Positions 34,585 through 43,911 of a DNA stretch of 64,000 bases are shown piece by piece. Below the pieces are notes generated by a model that worked only from the letters and a program-made list of their open reading frames with translations, had not been told where the DNA came from and did not search any database. Both the position numbers and the translations under genes were made by a program. This DNA comes from Xylaria sp. FL1777 (Eukaryota > Ascomycota > Sordariomycetes > Xylariales > Xylariaceae), in assembly GCA_022578965.1 (NCBI GenBank), contig MU400553.1, positions 248,001-312,000 of the forward strand, written 5' to 3'. Position 1 is the first letter of the stretch, and each line of letters opens with the position of its first letter.

Positions 34585-36398
34585 TCATCGTTTCTTTCCC
34601 ATGAAGGAGCCTTCGAAGCCAGCGCGACCCTTTGACTTCTTGGCACCCTTCTTTTTGCCAGCTTTACCGAGCAGTTTCTCATCTCGTCGCTGTCTAATAT
34701 TCTCTTCCCTCTTCTTTTGTCGATCCTTAATGCTCTTTGCAACGCCCTCCTTTCTCGCCACCCACTCCTTGGTACTTTTCTTCTTAGTGCTTTCCTTCCG
34801 TTTAACAGCCTTTTTAAGCAGCTTTTCGTCGTCCTTGATCTTTTCTCCCTCGGCTCGTCGTCTGGCAGTAAGCCAGGCCTCCTTTTCTTCAATATCCTTG
34901 CGCTTTTGCTCATCCATCCCCTCCAACCGTTTCTTCTGGTTCTCAAACTTCAGAAGTGCTGTCTTGGGGTCTGATGGACCTTTCTTGGGAGTCCTGTTGA
35001 GAACGTGGGTAAGATCGTGAGATAGTTGAGAGCCATCACCAAATCCGACACGGCCAAAGGCAAAGCTATGTTCTTCTTCTTCGAGATCAATATTAGGGCT
35101 GAGGATGCCTCCGGGAGACTCGCGCGCCGACGCTAACGCTTCCTCACGTTTTCGCTCCTCTTCAAGCTTAGCTTGTCGCCTTAGCTCCTTCTTGTGGGCT
35201 TTGCGTTCTGCTTGTTTTTGACGGCGAGATTCCAGCAACTCTTCCCGGGTACGGATTGGTTTACCATCTCTATCGGCTTTCCGGGCATCCCGGAGAGCCT
35301 GGATTCTAGCAGCTAGACGAGCACGCAGCGCAGCACTGTCGGCGGGTATTTTAATATGTTTAGGCTTTTCGGGAGCTGCATCGGTAGAGGAAATGGAAGT
35401 TGTGATGCTAGGGGCTTGCCCTGTGGAATCTGCGGGCGTTCCATTCATGTCGAAGACGGGAGACTGTGGGGTATCGGTTGGAGACATTATGAATTCGGAG
35501 TCGTGAGCTGCTTCGGCATCTGCAGGGAGTTCTGAGGTGTGCTCATTTGTTCCGGTGGCGTCTTCTCCCATCGACTCAGCGGTCTCATCCGCAGGGTTGG
35601 ACTGTGTTGTATCGCCGTTTGGTATCGTCTCCGATCTGTCTTCTCGCTTTCCCAGTTTGATCTTATTGACACCCTTGATACTTCTCCGGTTAAACTCGGC
35701 TTCCTCATCTCGTAGGCGTTGTCGTTCTGCCTTCCGTTCTTTACGCGCAGCCTTTTTCTCTTCTTTATGCCTCTCCTTCTCATTCAGCTCAGCTTCTTCA
35801 GCCTCTTGCTTCTGTATCCTTTTTGCCTCCTTGGCAGTCTTCTTCTTCATGCCTTGGCGGGGCTTTTCTGCCTCGACGCCGTCGACTTCTGACCAGTCAT
35901 CGTCGCCATCTTGCATCTGGTCGCGTTTCCGTTTCTTCCTCGCTTGCTCGTCCATGACTTCCTTAGCACTTCGGTTTAATGCGCTGTCAGGATCGAGCTT
36001 GTTCCGTCTCGCCTCGGAAGCTTGTGCTTTTGTCTGCTTTTTCCGTTGCCACTGGTCCTGTAGGCAGAATTTTAGATTAAGTGACTGGTTCGTTGTAGTA
36101 TCCAGCAAGAAGACATCCCAGACAACAAGGCCGAGTCAAGGACGGCAGTGGCGAGTGACCGGATGGGTTGCAGAGGGAGGTGTGACATACGCTTGCATCT
36201 TCGCCATAGTACATCTTGGCGGGGATGAGGGACAACAAGCCATCGAAGGCCTTCTGGGAGTTGAGGAGGCGCTCCTGTAATCAGACATGGCGGTTACTGA
36301 TTGATCTCCACAACCGATTTCCCCCAGCTCCGACGAGCAGTCAGACAGCAGCGAGGTGGGAGGTTGTAGACACGAACCTTGAGCGACGAGTCCTCCAT
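34585..36398 (-). CDS. RRP14: Rrp14/SURF6-family ribosome biogenesis protein
   Basis: A nucleolar protein needed for maturation of both ribosomal subunits. I read three exons: 36,398-36,378 (MEDSSLK), 36,274-36,191 and 36,057-34,585, giving about 525 residues. The donors are GTTCGT (unusual) and GTATGT; both acceptors are CAG and all junctions keep frame. Exon 2 encodes the Rrp14 N-terminal motif (E-R-L-L-N-S-Q-K-A-F-D-G-L-L-S-L-I-P-A-K-x-Y-Y), which runs on into D-Q-W-Q-R-K-K-Q in exon 3. The C-terminal half is the SURF6 domain: charged coiled coil, F-x-F-G-x-V-x-F-G near residues 370-378, and a Lys/Arg-rich tail with K-K-K-G-A-K-K. The open frame in exon 3 extends 17 codons upstream into the intron, so a one-exon model would have a wrong start. 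The length is slightly above that of yeast Rrp14. Confidence 0.92.
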
Positions 36399-37145
36399 TT
36401 TGAACAATACAATGCAGCAGATGGTAAATCACAGGATGGGATATTCTGACAAATACTCGTTGGGTGTCGGCTAATGTTGGTCAAGGGGCAGGTTTGTATA
36501 CATCAGCCGTACAGTAGACTGGGTCGAGAACAGATGGATAGATGAATGAGTGAATGAGTGAATGAATGAATGTCAACAGGGAGGATGCAGCACCGGCAGG
36601 GGAAAAAGTTCAGGACCCAACCGTGGTGCAAAGTATCAGAGTGGGCTGAGCCGGTGAAGGATGGCGAAACTTGATTGGTGTTGGCGATGGCGGGCAAGCA
36701 AACTGAATTTTTGGTGGCCCGGTGAATTTAGTGCGGAGCAAGGCCACTTCAGTGAAGGCTTGGCACGGTTATCGGCTCTTGTCACTTGGTCCGTGCATGC
36801 ATATCTAGTAGGTACTTAGGTAAGTGAGACCAATTGAATCCCAACCTACCTACCTAATTAGGCATCTACGCGTTCTATGGCAATTGCTCACTTTAAAGCA
36901 CCTAATATTTCCATGTTGTTCATACCTAGGTAGGAAGAATACATACAGAAGAAGGAGTAGCCCTAGAAGACCTCTTGTCTTTGCAGCTCTACCTGGGTAT
37001 TAGTATTATCTCCCTGTAACACAAGAGTAATGCGGCCTTTGCCTCTCTACTAATGCTTACAGGTACCGAGTTTAAATTGGCCGGGTTGTATTAGATAGAC
37101 ATGCTATCTAAAACTCACTTTGTTATAAGCTCGTGTAGCCACAGC
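36399..37145. other. Rrp14 promoter side and spacer
   Basis: No gene is recognised. A GAATGAGT/GAATGAAT tetranucleotide-type repeat lies at about 36,541-36,572. Several TACCTA/TAGGTA motifs, including CCTAGGTAGG, cluster at 36,808-36,935. Confidence 0.5.
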
Positions 37146-38033
37146 TCAGATACGAGCATCTCTCGGGACCTTGAATACCCCCCTAGCACTCAATCTCAAT
37201 GCACCAGGATTTAACCTGTCTGGATAGAGGCCCAACATCTTCGAGTATACCTCGGCTTCATTCCGAGGACCGCTCTTGAGGACCTCGCCGAAGTCTTGGA
37301 TGTACTTTTTGGTAGATGCAAGATGCCAAACCCCATCAATCTCCTCTGCCTGTTTATGGCCAGCGACGACATATACAGGTTTTAACGCTTCCACTTTCTC
37401 GATAGCTCGGATCCATTCTTCCCTCTTTGCTTTGGTGTTGGCTTCCATAAGCATCTGGTGCACTTGTCCGTACACAACGTCCCCGCAGATAGCGAGTCGT
37501 AGGTCTGGCACCCACAGTATGGTAGAGTCGTACGTGTCTGTGTGACCACAAGGTATGGCACGGAACACCCAACGGTCCTCCAGCTTGAATTGAAGATTCC
37601 AGTCTTCTGGAATAGGCTGTGCGAGCATGAAGGGCTTGTATATCTGTCCGGGGAAAGGAACTTCCCACATCTGGCTGAAGACTTTCTCTTCAACCTGCTG
37701 TTCCATATGCTTGACTGTAGCAAGAGTTGCGAGAGGAACTGCCTCAGGGAAGCGCTTAAGGATGACTGGGATACCAAAGAAGTGGTCCCCGTGCCCGTGT
37801 GTTATATAGATATAGCGTAATCTTCGATTAGGCGCGATGTTTTCAATCCATGTAACAAGCGCCTCGGTCTGCTGTATAGTGATAGGAGTGTCAACGAGGA
37901 CAGTTTCCCGCTCCGAGTATACGAGCGTACATGAAATCGGGGACCACCACGCCCCAGGCCGACCTGCAATTGAGATTGAAGGTGCAACATAAACTGCGGA
38001 ACGCAAGCTTGCCATTGCTATGGTGTATTTCAT
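37146..38033 (-). CDS. Metallo-beta-lactamase-fold hydrolase
   Basis: A single-exon gene of 295 codons with its ATG at 38,033. The metal site of the MBL fold is complete: T-H-G-H-G-D-H at residues 78-84 (His79, His81, Asp83, His84), C-G-H-T-D-T with His164, C-G-D with Asp185, and A-G-H with His226. The N-terminus (A-W-W-S-P-I-S-C-T-L-V-Y) and the L-V-D-T-P strand are typical of the glyoxalase II/lactonase-like branch. Substrate cannot be told from sequence; related fungal proteins hydrolyse lactones or thioesters or are uncharacterised. There is no signal peptide, so it is probably cytosolic. It lies alone between Rrp14 and two orphan genes. Confidence 0.85.
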   Translation of the reverse strand: MKYTIAMASLRSAVYVAPSISIAGRPGAWWSPISCTLVYSERETVLVDTPITIQQTEALVTWIENIAPNRRLRYIYITHGHGDHFFGIPVILKRFPEAVPLATLATVKHMEQQVEEKVFSQMWEVPFPGQIYKPFMLAQPIPEDWNLQFKLEDRWVFRAIPCGHTDTYDSTILWVPDLRLAICGDVVYGQVHQMLMEANTKAKREEWIRAIEKVEALKPVYVVAGHKQAEEIDGVWHLASTKKYIQDFGEVLKSGPRNEAEVYSKMLGLYPDRLNPGALRLSARGVFKVPRDARI

Positions 38034-38570
38034 ACAAATGTCATTTTGGTCAATATCTACTGCATCGAGATAATCGCGGCCTGGACTTGAAAACAGTGTA
38101 TTATACGTATCTTATGAATGGAACTTTGATGCATTAAGGAAAACCTTGGAGCGGGGAAACTCTAGAACTAATTGAGTCTCATTACCGAACTCGAAAGTGA
38201 TTTCTCATCAAATCGTCCAACAAGTGATTAGTGAACGAACACCGAGGTCTACCCCAACGACACCAGTATTGGAGTAGCATCCTGCATCTAATATCCACTG
38301 TGTTATTGTTGAGAATTCATTACGGCATACTTTCATAAACATAGTCTCTTAGTATGAATTCTTTGATTCCACGTATAGAAGTGCTATGCTTAAGACTATC
38401 TCTCTATACGCGAGACCACGGCCAAACCCCTTTTCTACAGTTGAGAGCCTTGTCCGTCTCAGTCATATCAGAGCATGAAGAGGCAATTTATTAACGAAAA
38501 GGAAAAATTATTTCTGGTGCGAGAGAAATCTATCGGCGTGTTGACTTGTGAACTCTATTAGTATCAATTT
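38034..38570. other. Intergenic, nothing recognised
   Basis: Spacer between the 3' end of the acidic-repeat gene and the start of the MBL gene (both on the minus strand). It should hold the MBL promoter. No other structure is seen. Confidence 0.5.
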
Positions 38571-39275
38571 TCATTTCACTTCTTGATCTCCTTCGTCATC
38601 TTGATCTCCTTCGTCATCTTGATCTCCTTCGTCATCTTGATCTCCTTCGTCATCTTGCTCAAGTGATAGCTCTTCATCAATCAACTGTTCATCAATCAGC
38701 TCTTCATCAATCAGCTCTTCATCAATCAGCTCTTCATCAATTGTCTCTTCATCAATCAGCTCTTCATCAATCGTCTCTTCATCAATCGTCTCTTCATCAA
38801 TCGGCTCTTCGTCAATCGGCTCTTCGTCAATATCCGCAAGGGTCTTCATTCTAAGAGACTCGGGGACACTCATCCCCAGATATATTTTCATCGCGACCAT
38901 CCCAGCGAACTTTGGCTCAAGGCGCCAAGGCATGTTTCTGCCAAAAATTAATCCGATACGATGCTTGTCAAGGTCTTTAGGGATTTGATATGTTGTGTCT
39001 CCGGTGGCGGCTTGAACAATACATTTACAATGAGTGGCATACATCATCTTCGCATGATGAAAGACGAACTCTGTGCCATTACGTCCGCGGAAGTAGGTGC
39101 CGTGACATCCGCTCGCCAAATTGAAGATGATAAGTTGTGGGGGTTTATCGCTCCCAATGGGGTGAAAGTTTTGCTCTTCCGCGGCGTCGAGAACATCTAT
39201 GCGAAGCTCGGCCTCGATATTACTTGGAAGATACTTGGAAGGCTTGGGCCCCCTCCTGGGACGAATCAGTACCAT
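38571..39275 (-). CDS. Orphan protein with acidic IDEEx and DDEGDQ repeats
   Basis: A single open frame of 234 codons, ATG at 39,275. Residues 1 to about 145 are a non-repetitive region with three Cys and basic and aromatic residues, of no known family. The rest is acidic: about eleven I-D-E-E-(P/T/L) units (15-bp DNA repeat, 38,670-38,840), then four D-D-E-G-D-Q units (18-bp repeat, about 38,580-38,655). Such arrays change copy number by slippage, so alleles probably differ in length. The repeats are in frame and in register, which argues for selection on the protein. Function is unknown; an acidic disordered tail could mimic nucleic acid or bind basic proteins. No signal peptide or membrane span is seen. 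Confidence 0.6.
   Translation of the reverse strand: MVLIRPRRGPKPSKYLPSNIEAELRIDVLDAAEEQNFHPIGSDKPPQLIIFNLASGCHGTYFRGRNGTEFVFHHAKMMYATHCKCIVQAATGDTTYQIPKDLDKHRIGLIFGRNMPWRLEPKFAGMVAMKIYLGMSVPESLRMKTLADIDEEPIDEEPIDEETIDEETIDEELIDEETIDEELIDEELIDEELIDEQLIDEELSLEQDDEGDQDDEGDQDDEGDQDDEGDQEVK
38580..38840. repeat. Coding VNTRs: 18-bp x4 and 15-bp x11
   Basis: TGATCTCCTTCGTCATCT is repeated four times at about 38,584-38,655, followed by TCTTCATCAATCAGC and single-base variants (GTC, GGC, TGT) about eleven times to 38,840. Both periods are multiples of three and keep the reading frame of the minus-strand gene. Confidence 0.85.
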
Positions 39276-39978
39276 TCCCTAGCACGGCTATGTTAGCTTC
39301 AAAAATGGGGTAATACTTATAATGCGTAAATACGGCTCGTTCAATGTATTAATTGTGCAAGCTGTGTAGTCAATGGTAGCTTTGGTCAATGGAACTGAAT
39401 AGAGGTCTAGGTTTTCACTTGGAGTTCCGCTTGTTTAAATACGCACCTAAGATAACCAAAACACACAGAGAGCCAAACAAAGGCTCTGCAGCGTTTCAAA
39501 CACACATACACAATACAATTGATTGCTCGGGATTTAACGAATGTTTAATGAGAAGGAAATACAGCTATTGATTTTCGAGTTGCTAGTAGTTGTTACATTT
39601 GCTGACGTCTTGATCTAAGATACGTCTTGATCTAAGATACGTCTTGATCTAAGATACGTCTTGATCTAAGATACGTCTTGATCTAAGATACGTCTTGATC
39701 TAAGATACGTCTTTCTTCGTTCCATACGGCTCCTCACAACTCAAGTAACAACATATGAAGTAGACAACAATAATCTTTGTCACGGGATCGAAAGTCGAAG
39801 CCTTTTTGTTCCTTGTATCTAAGGTGCTGTTTGAAATCCGATCCTTATAAACTGACGAATCCCGAATTCCGTACGCAGAATATTCTCAGTCCGCATAGTA
39901 CAACTGAAATTCACCAAAGCCACGAAAATCTAAAGAAAACAATCTGAAATTCATTATCTCTGAATCACCAAGTCCGAA
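39276..39978. promoter_or_regulatory. Divergent intergenic region with 17-bp tandem repeats
   Basis: About 700 bp separate the start codons of two divergent orphan genes. At 39,607-39,708 the unit GTCTTGATCTAAGATAC is repeated six times without a mismatch, followed by a partial copy. The array lies 330 bp from one ATG and 270 bp from the other. Its position and perfection suggest a shared regulatory element or a recent expansion; this is inference. Confidence 0.5.
39607..39714. repeat. 17-bp perfect tandem repeat, six copies
   Basis: Six identical head-to-tail copies of GTCTTGATCTAAGATAC start at 39,607, 39,624, 39,641, 39,658, 39,675 and 39,692. A truncated seventh starts at 39,709. Confidence 0.95.
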
Positions 39979-40854
39979 ATGACTACAATCATGATGAGCC
40001 CTTTTCTCCCCCAAGCGGTGGAGGTTGACCTTCTTTCTCAGCAACTACAAGATCAAGCGTGGACTAAGTTCCGATACGTTCTATCACAGACCGATATCGA
40101 AGAACTATTGTTCACCGACATGTGGAGCTCCTTAGAAGAGCTCATAGAGTACATGCACCAAGATGGTGTTAGCATCGGTACGCTTATCCCAGGCACCACC
40201 ACCTATAAGCCCCCGGCCACGGCACAGCTATATTCAACTCTAGAGTTAGACGCGATGGATGCGGGCGTGCTACCCTTAGATTACGGCCTCCCTAGTTCTA
40301 GCATTCCTATGCAGTTGGACAGGGACGGGAATTTCTTCTCTGACGACGAGGATGACAACATAGACAGCATCCTCGCGGACTACGCAATCTTCCCGGAATA
40401 CGCTTGTGAGCCTCCCCCTCTATATGACGGGGACGAGTTACCCGCATATCAGTCCCCCTTACCACTATCGCCTCCACCACCACTTCCGCCACCATACCAC
40501 GGCCATTTTACCGAGCACTTTGACTTATCGAATCATGCTTTAGAGTCCCCTGGATGTCCGGGTGGTTTACCCAGGGCTACAGACGAGGAACATGAGCTTA
40601 AGGGTCGCGGAAGAAATAACCGTTTCTTCAAGCTTCGTCCTCGCATAGCGACCAAAATCGACAGGTTTAAAGACAAATTACTCTTCCGTGAGAAGAAAAA
40701 ACCTAGCATGGAGAAACCACCCCCGGGTACCTCACAAGAATCTTCTCGTAGGCGAGCTGATGGGGCCCGGAAACTTGTCGATCAGCTTGGTACTATGTCG
40801 CCTAGGAGGGCAATTAGGCGAGCTAGGCATTTTATTACACTTGGCCGAAGCTGA
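39979..40854 (+). CDS. Hypothetical protein with Pro-Tyr motifs
   Basis: A single-exon gene of 291 codons, ATG at 39,979, stop at 40,852. No known domain is recognised. Visible features are an N-terminal helical region (residues 10-60), an acidic patch D-D-E-D-D near 125, a Pro-rich segment at about 145-180 with P-P-P-L-Y, L-P-A-Y and L-P-P-P-Y motifs, and a basic C-terminal third rich in Arg and Lys (R-R-R-A, R-R-A-I-R-R-A-R). PPxY motifs bind WW domains, such as those of Rsp5/NEDD4 ubiquitin ligases, so an adaptor role is conceivable, but this is inference. It is transcribed divergently from the acidic-repeat gene, and both look lineage-specific. Confidence 0.7.
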   Translation: MTTIMMSPFLPQAVEVDLLSQQLQDQAWTKFRYVLSQTDIEELLFTDMWSSLEELIEYMHQDGVSIGTLIPGTTTYKPPATAQLYSTLELDAMDAGVLPLDYGLPSSSIPMQLDRDGNFFSDDEDDNIDSILADYAIFPEYACEPPPLYDGDELPAYQSPLPLSPPPPLPPPYHGHFTEHFDLSNHALESPGCPGGLPRATDEEHELKGRGRNNRFFKLRPRIATKIDRFKDKLLFREKKKPSMEKPPPGTSQESSRRRADGARKLVDQLGTMSPRRAIRRARHFITLGRS

Positions 40855-41124
40855 GGATTAAGGTTTGGGATATGTTTCTTAGCAGATTAGCATTTGCTTT
40901 CATTCCTCCTTTCTCCCTGCTCCCAAATCTTCGCAAGTTTAGCCACAGCTATAGAATATCCTACAGGTACTGCTGGGCGGGATCTGATCTTTCTTTTCCT
41001 TCGGGTGTAATTCATCTAGTTTTCGACTCGTTGCTTATTTATGAGTCTAATTGGCTTTTTATATAGTTATATATAGTCATACCAATGCCCACAAACTCCT
41101 GTCGTCTTATTCATTGCGCCCTTC
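40855..41124. other. Convergent 3' spacer
   Basis: Short spacer between the PY-motif gene and the 3' end of the SDR gene. A 64-codon open stretch (40,872-41,066) has no support and probably belongs to the 3' untranslated region. Confidence 0.5.
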
Positions 41125-43070
41125 TTACATATTCCCGGGTGCCTTCAGCGTGAAGCCACCATCAAGGATGGTGACAGTTCCCCAGATGAAGTCATTGGTA
41201 GCAAGAGTGAGGGTTACCTATTCTGGGTCAGTACCTAGCCATACATATACCTATTTCCCGGAGAGCCTTTACTATGTGCGGCTATTCGTGGGAAAAGGCA
41301 AAACACAAGGAGGAGACTCACACTAGCAAGGTCACGGGCCGTCCCCATTCGTTTAACATTCGTAACACCCATCGCCTTCAGAAAATCGCGGAATCCGTCT
41401 ACATCATAACTGCTCTCATTCCCTTCATTTGAGGCGCCGGTGGTCATTTCAGACGGGAAGTAGCCTGTTTTGGATGCGCACATATCAGTGTTTGGTTCGA
41501 GACCAGATATTAATGATTCGAGGCGTGGATATACTAGTGTAAACATACCTAGTGCAAGGGCATTCACTCGGATGTTGATATTCTCATGGCTGAGGTCGAA
41601 GGCCATCTGACGAGTGAGATGTATTGCGGCGGCCTTACTAAACTGTTTTCACTCGTTAGAGCCAAAAGTATATAGGTAAAGGGCAAGGTCTGAAACCAGG
41701 AATGTGAGGGATTTTACATTATACGAGTACTGAGATCTCTGTGTCCTGTCTAGTGTTAATTAACTGTTTATAGTGCTAGCTTTTCTCCATTCCCGTGAGA
41801 ATTGGCCGTCATCCGCCCGGCGGGTGTTCGCCACCATGAGAAACATGGGATACGCGACTCAAGTGTTCAAAAGCCCCTAGGCTCCCATGGCGGGTCACGT
41901 ATAATCCGAAATATTCACCGGATAGGTAATATTTGAGGAGGGCACTCACATGCGTAATAGTCCGCTTACGGAAGCATTGTTGATTACACTACCGACCTGT
42001 TTTGCTGGACTGTCCACTGCCTTCCCCAGCAGTGGCAGGAAGGCCGCAGTCACAAGATACAGGGACGTGGTATTGGTGGAAAATGCTGAAAGATGTTAGC
42101 TGACCCTTGGGTTTGACATTATATCATTCTGAGTAGCTGATTTGTAGACACTGGTACGACGGCCATGTAAGAACCCGAAGTTGTGCGGTAGCAGTACTTG
42201 AAGGGCTCCTTGCGCCGACAAATTTCAAAATTCAGTATATAAGGAAGGAGACATCAATATGAACAAGGACAGGACGTTATCAAGTGAATATGATGAAATG
42301 GCGGACATACATTTCTGCCAATCAGTGTCAACCTCCTCAGCGAGCATGGCTGCACCGAATGCTTCGGGCCCATCAGCCGGAGTCGCAGCGACACGGCCCA
42401 TAAAAACTCCAGCATTATTCACAAGACTACTCGAGCATCAAAATACATCAGCATATTGAATGGAGTTTCAATTCTGCAAATAGACGTCTGTTGCAGGGAT
42501 TGCGATTAATAAAAAGGGGTAAAAGTCAGACGGACTCACACGTTCAGATAACCCTCTTTCGCCTGGATCTGACTAACGGCATTTTTTATGCTCTCCTTAT
42601 CCGTGACATCCATGACGAGCGGGAGGATCTCTCCTCCGTTTTCGCCTAGCTTGTCCCGGGCGCCGTGGACGCGCGCGCTTGTCTCGAGGACGTCGGCACG
42701 GCGGCCCGTGATGTATACTCTGGCGCCATTGGCAGCAAGAGTCTGCGCAATCACTACCGAGAAAGTGTCAGACATCTCAGTACTTAAGTATGCTCATTGA
42801 AAGACTGCGAGGGCGAGATATCGAGAGGAGCATCATTGGAGAGGAGGGATTTCAGGGGTAGCACATACTCAAGCCCACGCCTGTGCCCCCGCCGGTCACT
42901 GTGAGAACGTGGATTGATTAGCTATGATTCAGAATTCAAAATGAAGTAAGAGAGGAGAAGGGTCAGAGAACAGGGGGCTAGTGGAAAGAGGGGTTTGAAA
43001 ACGAACCAACAACGACCCAATCCTTCAAGCCGAACAGAGCAGCAGCGGATAGGGGGTGAGGAGTAGCCAT
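41125..43070 (-). pseudogene. Short-chain dehydrogenase/reductase interrupted by one TGA
   Basis: Eight exons can be joined in frame: 43,070-43,007, 42,898-42,869, 42,753-42,540, 42,426-42,311, 42,085-41,919, 41,642-41,549, 41,464-41,322 and 41,217-41,125, about 306 residues. The NAD(P)-binding T-G-G-G-T-G-V-G spans exons 1-2, N-N-A-G is in exon 4, and V-I-N-N-A-S with the catalytic Ser is in exon 5. In this model exon 5 ends with T-Y-P and exon 6 starts F-S-K, rebuilding the Y-x-x-x-K active site. Exon 5 contains an in-frame TGA (41,946-41,948) right after L-L-R-M. An alternative donor (GTGAGT, 41,949) just before the TGA avoids it but breaks frame. A third (GTAAGC, 41,969) keeps frame but deletes the catalytic Tyr. 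So the gene is probably inactive, unless the TGA is a sequence error or is read through. Substrate unknown. Confidence 0.7.
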
Positions 43071-43911
43071 TGCTAATAGAGCTATATAAATAAAGATTGA
43101 AACCTATTGATAACGACAATATGGTTCTAAGAAGAGTCTGGTGACTAGCAATAACGAGGGAAGATGATTTAAGCAGTAAGATGAGAAAATAGCAGGAAAA
43201 GGGGTAAAAGATGAAGAAGTAGGGGAGGGTTGAGTGCCTCTTATAAATACTGCGAGATCCGAGCAGCTTGCTTTCTTCAGCCAATCACGTCATCTACTCC
43301 GGGGAATGGCTTACAAAAGCAAGTATAGAGAGAAGAAGAAGCATGGGAATTCCTCCTGGAAGGGTAGACTGCCACTTACACCGGGAGCTGGCCAATTTTG
43401 TCGGCCACTCTGCGTGTGCGAGCAGTCCTGCGGCCCCCTCCAAGCTCGTTCCGAAAGTGGAGACTATCCAGTGCCCAGCCGACCCTAGCCCAGAAGGACT
43501 AAGCACTTTTCTAGATAGATGCCTAGGTACGTTAAGTTAGGTAATATGTAATCACAAGCCGTGTTGCATTATCTACTTTTTGCTCAAGCTTAGGGAGATT
43601 CTTCAATCACCAGGATTCAATCACAAAGATAGATAAAGCCAAGTTGACAATAAGATAGTATCATGATGAGCGTTACCCTACACCGCGCTTACGAGTCTGA
43701 ATAGCTACGTTTCCCTCCCAACACGTAAAACCATACACTTCGTACCTCCTACCCCGCTTACACAGCATAAGAATGGTATCAGGGTAGCAAGGATCTAAAA
43801 TGCAGTAACCATCAACCTCTAGAGCTTGGGCAGACATGCCCAGATGCGTGAATCCCATCGATACCATGTTTTTGTACAGTTCCGTGCGCCGGCACATGGG
43901 CCCCATATCAA
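43071..43911. other. Spacer between the SDR and HPC2 genes
   Basis: No confident gene. Short plus-strand frames at 43,234-43,540 are unsupported. A 77-codon minus-strand frame (43,906-43,673) with a true ATG starts only 6 nt after the HPC2 stop; see the separate entry. Confidence 0.5.
43673..43906 (-). CDS. Possible small ORF in the HPC2 3' region
   Basis: An ATG-initiated frame of 77 codons starts 6 nt downstream of the HPC2 stop, on the same strand but in a different frame. The composition is protein-like (four Cys, aromatic residues, M-G-F-T-H-L-G-M, D-P-C-Y-P-D-T), with no known domain. It could be a chance frame in the 3' untranslated region, a relic of another gene, or the end of a longer alternative transcript. 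There is no strong evidence either way. Confidence 0.2.
   Translation of the reverse strand: MGPMCRRTELYKNMVSMGFTHLGMSAQALEVDGYCILDPCYPDTILMLCKRGRRYEVYGFTCWEGNVAIQTRKRGVG

Noticed and set aside
35537..36280. Ser/Phe-rich plus-strand frame of 247 codons
   Set aside because: Antisense shadow of the Rrp14 coding exon and its introns.
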